This document shows, in pieces, positions 49,245-57,500 of a stretch of 57,500 nucleotides of DNA. Positions within the stretch are counted from its first letter, which is position 1. Every line of letters starts with the position of its first letter. The stretch comes from Symbiodinium natans (lineage: Eukaryota > Sar > Dinophyceae > Suessiales > Symbiodiniaceae), in assembly GCA_905221605.1 (NCBI GenBank), contig CAJNDS010002123.1, positions 527,501 through 585,000 of the forward strand, in the 5' to 3' direction. The notes below the pieces were generated by a model, which had not been told where the DNA came from, ran no database searches, and was given only the letters and a program-made list of their open reading frames with translations. A program made the translations under genes and the position numbers.

Positions 49245-52200
49245 CTAATTCGTCTTTTCTTTGGTTTGTCCCGCCTGAACTTGAGTAGATAATTCTTCAA
49301 TCTTTGCCGCCAGCTGCCGAAAAGCTCCCAAGGAAAGCTCGTAGAGATCTTCTTGGAGATGCATGGCCTGGGTGCAGGGTTCAGGGTTTAGGGTATGGGG
49401 TTTATAGGGTCTAGAGATGTGAGTTGAGGATTTAGGGCTGTGGGGTCCAAAGGGCAGTTCGCACAATTCGAGTCCAACTACACCAGTACTCCCCATTCTG
49501 CTAGAAGCCCTCCTTCCGACCAACAATTTGGAGAGACGCGCGCCTGGATCATGTTATACTTGATGAAGCGGGGGGCCGTCTTGGAGTCATGTGCCCACCT
49601 GGATAGCGGGCCAATAAACTCAGACACCTCAATGGTTCCAGACTGATCTTGGTCAATCATGTGGAACAGCTGCTCCAAGTCTTGCTCGTCGATATCCTTA
49701 GCTCATAAGCCCGGGCAGCCATGTCATGCAAGTCGAGCTCGTCCAGAAATCAAGAAATAGTTGTCCGCTAACACACTTTTGCATGTGAGACCCTCCGGGT
49801 CCCTCAAACCTAAACCCTAAACCCCCTGAATCTCCTTACTTAGCGGATGGATGGACTGAGCCGCTTTGGGTTGAAGGTTTAGTGTCCCATGTGGGAGAAA
49901 CAAGGGGTGGCGTGGTCTATTGCTGGGGGTTTACGGTTTAGGGTGGTTTAGGGTTCAGGGTTTAGGGAAGGTGCTTCAAGCCTTATAACCCTATACACCC
50001 TAAACGCTCTAAACCCACGAAGCATGACGAACCCGACACCCCTTAACCCTAAACCCTAAACCCTAAACCTACAAACGAGCCAGCATGAATGTCTCCCCAG
50101 CATCCATGACGCGGAGGCGGCTCTGAAAATCAGCATCCTTTCTGGCTCCTTCAAGCGGCTCCTAAACCCTAAACCCTAAACCCTAAACCCTACACCCTAA
50201 ACCCTAAACCCTAAACCCTAAACCCTAAACCCTAAACCCTAAACCCTAAACCCTAAACCAGCCAAAAAGGGTCAACCTTTTCAAAAAAATATTGCAGGTT
50301 ACCTACTCAGCTCCTTCAATCAGCTCCGGGAGACTCAGCTCGCCACTTCCGTCCTCGTCGATTCGGGCGAAGATCTTTTCCAAGGACATTCCTCAGTTTG
50401 GGTGATGCTAGGGTTCAGCGTTTAGGGTTTAGGGTTTAGGGTTTAGGGTTTAGGGTTTAGGGTTTAGGGTTCAGGGTTCAGGGTTTAGAACAAACCCTTA
50501 AGGGCCCTTAAGGGTGGCTACATGGTGTCCCTGAGTATGGGCCCTTGAAAGGGTACGCCTTACATACCCTGTCTATACGAATATACCCTATACAAGTTAA
50601 GGGCCCATACATCAGCACCCTTTAAAGGAGGTTGGGGACCAGATTCGAGGGCCATGAAGCTACCCTCAGAAACCCTACATCCCGAGAGCCCCCAGCGGTT
50701 GTTGGCTTCAGCTTCCAACCAGAACTGTATCCTGCTAGCTGGCAAGTACCGGAAACTTTGCAGGAAGATGTGTACCAAGGGTCCTGATCACAGGGGTATG
50801 TTTCGGAGGCAATGTACAGAAACCTTGGGCAACGCTCTCAGCTTTTGCAGGAAGGCGTCTGTCAAATTCGATCTCGTCTTCCATCTCCTCTGCCAAGGTC
50901 TGAACGTCGTTCAGCCGAGCGTCTGCAAAGGTGTCGACGACAACGGCAACCTGCTTGGTAGCCCAGCAACCATCTTATGATAAGGGTACCCTTTCCTTGG
51001 TTGGTTACTTATATACATATATAAGGAAACCCAGAACAAAAAAACGCGTAAAGGGTTCCATTGGGCTACAACCTGTGCAGATAAGTAAAGCCTGGGGCAT
51101 GAATTCAGTGGGTGATTGTTGCACTGCAAATGCCTGGTAGCGACGGGCATCCTACTTGTCGTTACACCACCAAATTGTCGGCATGCATAAAAACTAGTTG
51201 TCGAGTGCGGCTTGCAGCGAGGAAAAACAGCCGTGCTGGCAGTGTAGGACTAAGCACCACTCAGCAAGCAGAGACCCAATACACACCCTGCCTAACCCTT
51301 GCCTTGCATGTCATGCTAGCCAGCCAAAGATTTGTTTTCGAGATGAGTGCCTATCTCAATGGTGATAGCAGAAACAGGTCCTGCAAGTCACTGATCTTCC
51401 TCTCCTTCGCTTTACTTTCACAAAGATTCTCCTCCTAGAAAAGGGATTGCGAGGCAGCTACGGCTGTAGCTCCTGGTCGCTGTCTACGAGGTGTCGCAAC
51501 ACAGTCACCCGCCGGTCCGTTTTCCCGAAATTAGGGCTTAGGGTTCAGGGTTTAGGGTATAGGGTTTCATTTGGGTTCAGGACTAAGCGCATAAGTGAGC
51601 GTGACGCTCGAAGGGTAGGGACAATACTGCGAGATGCCTTTTTCACAAACGGTCAGGAAGACGCTACATGTGCAACTCTAACTAGACTCACATCTTGGAC
51701 CTTCAGAAGACGGTTTAGGGTTTAGGGTTTAGGGTTTAGGGTTTAGGAACCCTTGGCGCCCGACCTTTAGCAATCCTAGTCGTCCTATTGTTGCGGGTCA
51801 CATTCTTGCACGCCGCAAACTCCAGAGAGTGGTGGTAGCGTAGAATTGGAAGGCAAGGCAGGATGTATAGAGCCGAATAAGGTTTGTGCATGGGGTGTAG
51901 TACCAACAGCTACACTACGTGGGGGCTTTACGAAAATAGGGCACCCCCAAAAATTGAACCCCAAATAGTAGGATTCCCTTAAAACAGGACCCCAAAAGGG
52001 TACCCCTAAACCCTAAACCCTAAACCCTAAACCCTAAACCCTAAACCCTAAACCCTAAACCCTAAACCCTAAACCCTTCGGAACCCCCCCCCACATCCAG
52101 CAAAGCAACGATGAGGTTCAGGACTCCAAAGACCAGCGTCAGCAAGGAGCCGACAAAGATGAAAGCAGTTGCTGGGTAGGCCTGCCGGCCGGCTGAAATG

Positions 52201-52800
52201 CAAGTTTTGGTGTACTTCTATGCGCAACTGCTACTTAATCACTTATAATTCTTATCTTTGTAGTAATTCGGTGTTAATTAATTCTTGGTTCTGAATCAAT
52301 TTTTCTTTGATGTACTTTGAACTCGATATGAAGCAAGTATGAACTAATTATTGGCGAATTAAAGATTAGTTAGTTACTATTTGCATATTATTCCACATTA
52401 CAGTGGGGTTCTTGTTTTTGTCTGCACCCGCCCATCCCGTCCGCCGCACCAGACCTAAACCCTAAACCCCAAACCCTAAACCGTAAATCCGCACATGTCA
52501 CATACACATTATCAATGCAAGCACGCATGTGAGATGTCAGGTGAGACGGCAGTCAGAGGTGACTTCACACATGTGAGATGCTGGAAATCGAATATGAGAG
52601 ACGCTGTTGAGACGGCTGTCCGAGGTGGCTTCACGCATGCAAGAAGATGGTGTAACATCTGAGAAGCTGTTGCTGTCAGACGACGACGACGACAACTACG
52701 ACGACGACAACTACGACTACTAACACTGCTGCTGCTACTCCTGCTGCTCCTGCTGCTCCTGCTGCTCCTGCTGCTCCTGCTGCTCCTGCTGCTCCTGCTG

Positions 52801-52867
<67 letters not shown>

Positions 52868-55800
52868 GGCGGCTCCTCGTCTACTACTCCTCTTACTTAC
52901 TCCTCCTACTCTTCCTCCTACTCCTCCCTTTCCTCCTACTCCTCCCTTTCCTCCTACCACTCTTGCTCTTCCTACTACTCCAACAAATCCTACTTCTCCT
53001 CGTCCTCCTCCTGCCTCTCCTCACATCACTACCACCGTCAATATGGGCGAGCAGTGGAGCTAGCTACGCCTGCTCTTGATGTCCCCCAGCCTGAATTACA
53101 GGAACGGCGACCTCGCCCCAGCTGTCCCCAGCAATCACAGTTTTGAAGAGCAGCAAATTTGCATCCATGACCTCGGCTCTTTAGTCTGCATTGCCAGCGC
53201 AATCCATGTCCTAACGAGAATACGGGGCCTACACAACAGCTGCCTTTCCAGCAGTGACATGGGCGCTGCGAAAGAATGGGAAGGAGAAGAGCTCCACATG
53301 AAACTTTTTCCCGCCTGAGAAGGATTCCAAGTCAATCCCCAACCGTGCTGCAGCCCCAAAAGAACAAGAAAACCAAAAGCGGGTTAGCAACCACGTTTTG
53401 GTGTTTGACGGGGTGGGCATAAGTGGCATAAGGGTTTAGGGTTTAAATAGGCTGATACTACACTCGCGACTGATATTTGGGGATTGTCTCGATACTCCTT
53501 TTCACGGCACCCTTGCGGTCGTGAGTCGACTACATAGCAGGTTGAGAAAGCAAATTGCAACATCTGCCAGCACGTCAAATGCAACTGGGGGGCAGATGAC
53601 ACAGCTCTCGTGCATTGCGCACAATTGTCAAACACGCCGTGATTCAAGCTCATATCCTCGGGCGCGGTTTGCAGTCAATGTCATCAAAACTATTGACGTG
53701 AAAAGCTAAAGCAAAAAAGCTGGTAGCCTTCTAGAAATACGTTACTTTGTCAGAGTCCCTAAGGGTCCATGTACCTTGTTATCATTCAAAAACTTAGGCC
53801 CCAGAGTCCCTATGTAGGAAGTACTTCGAAGCCCAAGTATTCCCTGTTTAGGTACATGGACCCTTAAGGGGACCCTAAACCCTAAACCCTAAACCCTAAA
53901 CCCTAAACTCGTATCAAGCCCCAAGTGCACCACACAAATTGCCACCCGGGATCCTTCACCAGAGGGCTGACGGTCTCCACCTTAGTTGCTGAGTTCATAA
54001 GCCCCAAACAAGTGTACACTTTCAGTTCTACAGGAGATTCGGGTTTAGGGTTTAGGGTTTAGGGTTTAGGGTTTAGGGTGTAGGGTTTAGGGTTTAGGGT
54101 TTAGGGTTCCCAAAAAGTGTAAAATGTACTCACTCAGCTACTAAGCCACCATGAGCATGGCCCAGACGGTCATCACCAGGAAACACAACCTCGAACCGTC
54201 TCCCTAGCAGTCCACTTTTATGACTATATACTTGCGGGGTTCAGGGTTTAGGGTTTAGGGTTTAGGGTTCAAGGTTTAGGGTGAAGTAGTTTCAGGCCCA
54301 GGTAATCCTTATGCAGGTACATGGAGCCTTAGGGGTCTCTTTGAGAAAGTTTGACGGTAGAGAATGGAGTTGCGGCCCACGGTGTGGTTTCGCACGCACA
54401 AAGCCCCAAGGAACTCCTGAAAACCCTACACTTACATTTTAGGGTTTAGGGTTTAGGGTTTCGGGTTTAGGGTTTAGGGTTCCTAAACCGTAAACTCTCA
54501 CGACCGCCCCCAGCAACAGGAACGACCACAGCAGTGTCCGAAAGCATGTGGCCATCATCATCACCTGGTGCTCAGCATGGATGTGGAGGAGCCCGGGATA
54601 TAGAGTTTAGGGTTTAGGGTTTAGGGTTTAGGGTTTCGGGTTTCGGGTTTCGGGTTCCGGGTTCCGGGTTCAGGGTTCAGGGTTTAGGGTTTAGGGTTTA
54701 GGGTTTAGGGTTTAGGGTTTAGGGTTTAGCAAACGGCGCTTTCGCAGAATGCCTAGGCCACATGGATGTATCAGATTCATCCGCTCTCTGGTAGTGACGC
54801 CCAAGGTGCATGCGGTCTCAAGTGTTGTCGGGGACTGGAAGGGCCCAGATTTTGGATCCTAAACCCTAAGCCCGAATTAAACCCTAACCCCTAAACCCTA
54901 AAGCCTAAATAAACCCTAAACCCTAAACCCTAAACCCTAAACCCTAAACCCTAAACCCTAAACCCTAAACCCTAAACCCTAAACCCTAAACCCTAAACCC
55001 TAAGGGCCCAGGGTTCCAACCTTAGAACTTGAAGGCGGTCGTTGACTATGGAGTTTCGGCAGCAACTTGGGGCTCACATGGGCGCCTTTCGCACGTAAGG
55101 GTTTAGGGTTTAGGGTTTAGGGTTTAGGGTTTAGGGTTTAGGGTTTAGGGTTTAGGGTGGTTTTGGGAGTTCGCCACGTTGGCAAAAGCACTCTTGGGAG
55201 CAGCCGAAGAACCTCATCCCTACGAAGATTAAATTTGGCTGTTGAGTTATCTTGCGTCTATCTTGTGTCAATGTTAAGTTAAAGCGTTTCATATACGGTA
55301 TGCACGGAGTGCTTCCAACAAAGAATGGCAAGTCAAAAGCCCTCAACCACTAAGCCACCGAGAGCCTCAAAGCCCGGCTTAGGGTTTAGGGTTTAGGGTT
55401 TAGGGTTTAGGGTTTAGGGTTTAGGGTTTAGGGTTTAGGGTTTAGGGTTTAGGGTTTAAAAAACGTAAGCATCTGAAAGCCCGAACGAAACAGTAAACCC
55501 TCAACACTGAGAGGAAGCACCAGCTTGTAGAGCTCTCGCAGCAAGCGTATCTTCTTCCTTTGGTTGGGAGGAAAACTGTAGGGTTTAGGGTTTAGGGTTC
55601 AGGGTATAGGGTTTAGGGTTTAGGATTTGAGGTTTCAGGTTTAGGCGTAGAGTTTGGAGTTTGTGGTTTGTTAGTTGGGGAGTCTGCCTGCCAGATTGAG
55701 GAATACACTGCTTGATATCTTGGGTCCCTGTTGAAGATTCAAAGCTCAGGCCAACTTGTGCCACAATGGCGTCATGTACAAGAATGCACAACAAACATAG

Positions 55801-57049
55801 GGTTTAGGTTTAGGGTTTAGGGTTTAGGGTTTAGGGTTTAGGGTTTAGGGTTTAGGGTTTAGGGCAAGGTCTTCAGATCGGGAAGTGCACTCCGAGTGTC
55901 AGCAAGCGCATGAGCCTAAATATCCGCACCAGCCGCAGCGCGCGCAGCACCGCGGTGCGAAAGGCAAATCTTCCCGAGGCCAAGGAAGCAATAAGGATCT
56001 CCGCCCAGCCACAGGCAATGATGAGGGCGTCAACCACTATCATCCAATCGCCAATCAACGGCTTGAATCCAAATACAGTGAGCAAGGCAGCAAGCTCAAG
56101 AGTGTAAGCCACGAGGCAACAATCCTTGGCTGACTTCTGAACCCCTCCTTAAAGCTTACCTTTTAGGCCCCTTAGTGTAGTTTCTACTAAAACCCCCCAA
56201 AAAGGGGTAAAGTCCTAAGAGCCAGCCAGAAGAAAGCCAAGAATCTGAGAGGATCGACAGGAGCTGAGGAGGCTCCATGCCGGCAGCAGTTGCATCCTCG
56301 GTTGCCCAGTTTGGCACTTATAGGGTTTAGGGCTTAGGGTTTAGGGTTTAGGGATTAGGATTAATCAGGGCGTTTCTTGCTCACAGGGGTCTTATGAGGG
56401 AACCTAAAGCCCCCAAGCAAAGGGAAGAAGGGTACTCTGGGCATCCGAGCATCAATGTCCACGCAAGTGCAGTAAGCGTCAAACAGAACCACGGCGGCCA
56501 TGAAGTTGGCCAAGTAGTAACCTTGGTAAAACAGTAACCGCCTTCTAACAAGGGCACCCCTTTTTATGAAAGAGTTACTTTCTAACGGAACCTTGAACCA
56601 AAAAAAGAGGAAAACTGGATTCCACTGGGCCAGCAAGGGTAACATTTTATGAAATAGTTACTTTCGAAGGGAACCTTGAACCCAAAAAAAGGGAAAAAGG
56701 GTTCCACTGGGCGGCCAAGAAGTAACTCTTGAGCCCTGCCTGCAGCTTCGGCCAGTATTGGTGGACGGCCGCTTTGGAAGGAGCGCGCACAAAGCTGCCG
56801 TGGATGCGCATGTTCCTGTATTTGAACTCGGAGCCCTAGCAACAATCACAAATTTTAGCTGCTTCTTAGGAAGCATAGTATACCCAACATATAAAAAGCA
56901 TTTTCCGAATATCCCTAAGGTTCTTTTTGTTGCTCGGCACTCTTCGCGCCGGCTTTCCCAGGATGGAAGAGGGGCCCACCGACGAAGGATTCTCGGAGAC
57001 CATCGGTGGCACAGGCATTCTTCGCCCACGCTTGTCGTGCTTCGCACGG
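49245..57049 (-). CDS. Voltage-gated cation channel, single domain, with EF-hands (multi-exon, 5' end uncertain)
   Basis: Integral membrane ion channel with Ca2+-sensing tail. Sixteen exons join in frame, read right to left: 56835-56727, 56521-56454, 56296-56246, 56124-55901, 55557-55521, 54564-54518, 54189-54150, 53980-53954, 53656-53594, 53171-53091, 52181-52110, 50950-50860, 50391-50314, 50148-50105, 49696-49544, 49367-49245 (stop TAG). They total 1308 nt, 435 residues. An upstream exon, about 57049-56941, probably precedes them. Counting from the 56835 exon: S1 about 40-59, S2 77-95 with Glu86, S3 99-118 with Asp108, S4 with Arg at 137, 140, 143, 146 and 149, S5 about 163-192, pore TVIAGDSWG at 233-241, S6 250-280, EF-hand loops 315-326 and 359-370. 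One six-helix repeat means it should work as a tetramer, like bacterial NaV or diatom EukCat channels (family knowledge). Ion selectivity cannot be read. Start codon not found. The end could also lie further on, because a GC...AG intron is possible after 49275. Confidence 0.9.
49544..49696 (-). CDS. Channel exon: EF-hand 2
   Basis: This exon of 51 codons contains the EF loop DQDQSGTIEVSE and a C-flank RWAHDSKTAPRFIKYN. A GC...AG intron then leads to the last exon (49367-49245). That exon is a helical tail beginning AMHLQEDLYELS and ending at TAG. Confidence 0.9.
50314..50391 (-). CDS. Channel exon: EF-hand 1
   Basis: The loop DEDGSGELSLPE has acidic or oxygen-bearing residues at positions 1, 3, 5, 9 and 12 and Gly at 6, so it should bind calcium. 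It follows the post-S6 linker exon (50950-50860, ending EEMEDEIEFD). It leads to the 44-nt exon 50148-50105, which reads ARKDADFQSRLRVM. Both flanking introns have donor GA. Confidence 0.9.
50496..50668. mobile_element. Family-E long hairpin element
   Basis: Left GGGCCCTTAAGGGTGGCTACA and right GGGCCATGAAGCTACCCTCA, with inner GGGCCC blocks. It lies inside the channel intron between 50860 and 50391. Relatives are at 6349-6480 and 7548-7650. Confidence 0.75.
50954..51070. mobile_element. Family-A element at the acceptor end of a channel intron
   Basis: It begins CTTGGTAGCCCAGCAACC. CAACCTG is present on both flanks. On the sense strand this duplicated the acceptor CAG|GTTG, and the downstream copy starts exon 50950-50860. 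Confidence 0.8.
52733..52868. repeat. CTG / CTGCTC triplet tract (CAG on the sense strand)
   Basis: Hexamer CTGCTC repeats pass into about 20 pure CTG units. It lies within the channel intron 53090-52182, surrounded by other trinucleotide-like runs (GAC, TCC, TAC). Confidence 0.95.
53091..53171 (-). CDS. Channel exon: pore helix and selectivity filter
   Basis: The 27 codons read VMDANLLLFK, then TVIAGDSWG, then EVAVPVIQ. A hydrophobic pore helix followed by an acidic Gly-Asp-Ser-Trp turn is the pore-loop layout of voltage-gated Na/Ca-type channels. It joins the exon at 53656-53594 (extracellular cysteine-containing loop) and the S6 exon at 52181-52110 (ATAFIFVGSLLTLVFGVLNL) in frame. The downstream intron has donor GC. 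Confidence 0.92.
53757..53871. mobile_element. Family-C hairpin element (in a channel intron)
   Basis: Long inverted termini CCTAAGGGTCCATGTACC and GGTACATGGACCCTTA enclose a second inner palindrome around GGCCCC..GAAGTACTT. It lies inside the intron between 53954 and 53656. Confidence 0.85.
55901..56124 (-). CDS. Channel exon: S2, S3 and most of the S4 voltage sensor
   Basis: This is the longest exon of the channel gene (224 nt). It encodes S2 with a mid-helix Glu, S3 starting at a GDW motif with a following Asp, and S4 with arginines at every third position (LRALRLVRIFRLMRLL). The frame enters from a 51-nt exon across the intron at 56245-56125. It leaves after two bases of a Leu codon into an intron with donor GA. 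The next exon, 55557-55521, supplies KKIRLLRELYKL, the S4-S5 linker expected in this family. Confidence 0.92.
56125..56241 (-). mobile_element. Family-F inverted-repeat element filling a channel intron
   Basis: Termini are CTTGGCTGACTTCTG and CAGAAGAAAGCCAAG. A 4-bp duplication AATC (plus strand) flanks it. The intron 56245-56125 is exactly the element plus one target copy and has donor GA. Confidence 0.85.
56298..56450 (-). mobile_element. Family-B inverted-repeat element filling a channel intron
   Basis: Termini are CTCGGATGCCCAG and CTGGGCAACCGAG, flanked by GATG on both sides. The intron (56453-56297) therefore equals element plus one duplicated target. It starts GA and ends AG. The element body contains a short TTTAGGG array. 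Confidence 0.8.
56522..56726 (-). mobile_element. Intron formed by family-A inverted-repeat element (two copies nested or tandem)
   Basis: The element ends carry the family-A termini (CTTGG..GCCCAGT and ACTG..ACCAAG). On the sense strand GTTACT occurs at both edges. The first copy supplies the GT donor and the element's CCAAG terminus supplies the AG acceptor, so splicing restores AAG AGT TAC TAC. Inside are two related bodies (56531-56637 and 56640-56717). Confidence 0.85.
56941..57049 (-). CDS. Probable upstream cytoplasmic exon of the channel gene
   Basis: This minus-strand reading frame is basic and proline-rich (it includes RGRRMPVPPMVSENPSS). It can join the 56835-56727 exon in phase 0 through a 105-bp GT...AG intron at 56940-56836. 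It would form part of the cytoplasmic N-terminus before S1. The 5' boundary is uncertain: AG occurs at 57051-57050, but the frame stays open further upstream. A short block near 57235-57280 (reading ERFREHRVQWW) may be another exon. No start codon can be assigned. Confidence 0.6.
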
Positions 57050-57408
57050 CTTTTAGCCGACGCCAGCACGCAACAAAAAGCGACACTTAACGTGCTAGGT
57101 AGTCAAGTAGATGTGGTACTTGTTGCCTACTTAGTGCATTTAAGGGTTCGAAAGCATTTCGACGGAGATCTTGCTAAGCCGCACGGCTGTCGCTACCGCC
57201 TACACAACCAACAACAGCAGTGACATGTTTCCCTTCCTTCAGAGCCACCACTGCACGCGATGCTCACGGAAGCGCTCGCAGCTTCTGATGTTTAGGGTTT
57301 AGGGTTTAGGGTTTAGGGTTTAGGGTTTAGGGTTTAGGGTTTAGTGTTTAGGGTTCAAGCCTTTGCAGTTGGTCTAGGTCTTGAGGTCTGCTTTTTCGGG
57401 TTTAGCCC

Positions 57409-57500
57409 TGAGGGTCCATGTACCTAGGGAGTACTTGGGCCTTAGCTTGCTATATAGGGACTTTGGGGCCCAAGCATATACTTATACGGTACATGCACCG
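57409..57500. mobile_element. Family-C element running to the window edge
   Basis: Starts TGAGGGTCCATGTACC and ends GGTACATGCACC at the last bases. Partial copies with one end missing occur at 26395-26490, 32900-32992 and 54285-54336. Confidence 0.75.

Noticed and set aside
49697-49750. Exon before EF-hand 2 reading DELDLHDMAARAYE
   Set aside because: The expected linker was found at 50148-50105 and joins 49696 in phase. This block, which resembles DEQDLEQL, would break the frame; it may be a partial duplication of the exon start.
52676-52960. Ala/Val-rich minus-strand frame
   Set aside because: Microsatellite translation inside an intron of the channel gene.
55585-55794. Exon LCILVHDAIVAQVG between S4 and the S4-S5 linker
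   Set aside because: S4 joins the linker exon at 55557-55521 directly and in frame, so this block is intronic.
1-57500. True chromosome end
   Set aside because: Arrays are short, interrupted by coding-like sequence, and occur in both orientations across the whole window.
1-57500. tRNA, rRNA or spliced-leader genes
   Set aside because: No cloverleaf, rRNA core or spliced-leader sequence was recognised by reading; a covariance-model scan was not possible.

Overview
The window is nuclear DNA from a eukaryote, most probably a dinoflagellate or close alveolate relative. I see no bacterial operons, no rRNA or tRNA genes and no long continuous genes. Three things point to a dinoflagellate: TTTAGGG-type telomeric repeats; a minus-strand voltage-gated channel gene with C-terminal EF-hands, whose introns start with GT, GA or GC and end AG|G; and near-uniform use of the minus strand for coding-like blocks. 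The species is not determined.

Right part (49.2-57.1 kb): one gene could be assembled by hand with every exon junction in frame. It is a single-domain six-helix cation channel of 435 residues from its second recognised exon to the stop, with S1-S6, a pore loop and two EF-hands. Its 16 mapped exons are 27-224 bp. Their introns hold interstitial telomeric repeats, short inverted-repeat elements and a CAG-type triplet tract. Several introns are bounded exactly or nearly by an inverted-repeat element with a target-site duplication at the splice junction, so they look like transposon-born introns (introners).

Middle (30-49 kb): a run of exon-like minus-strand blocks. The best is a 65-codon exon at 47.46-47.65 kb followed in frame by a 32-codon exon. 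A GTA-rich fold-back element lies at 35.39-36.70 kb. A RING-type membrane protein gene with an internal duplication and an in-frame TGA lies at 29.65-30.64 kb.

Left part (1-29.6 kb): the sequence between telomere-like arrays consists of short unique islands. Many of these read as minus-strand exons of 10-50 codons. Those at 0.9-8.1 kb form heptad-rich coiled coil, as do several at 25-29 kb. I could not assign protein names there, nor prove how many genes are present.

Throughout: dozens of TTTAGGG/CCCTAAA arrays in both orientations, at least six families of short inverted-repeat elements, long G or C homopolymers, and variant heptamer arrays. Stretches not listed separately are mixtures of degenerate telomeric repeat and short unique sequence in which I see nothing more. 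All calls rest on reading alone; no alignment or transcript data were available.
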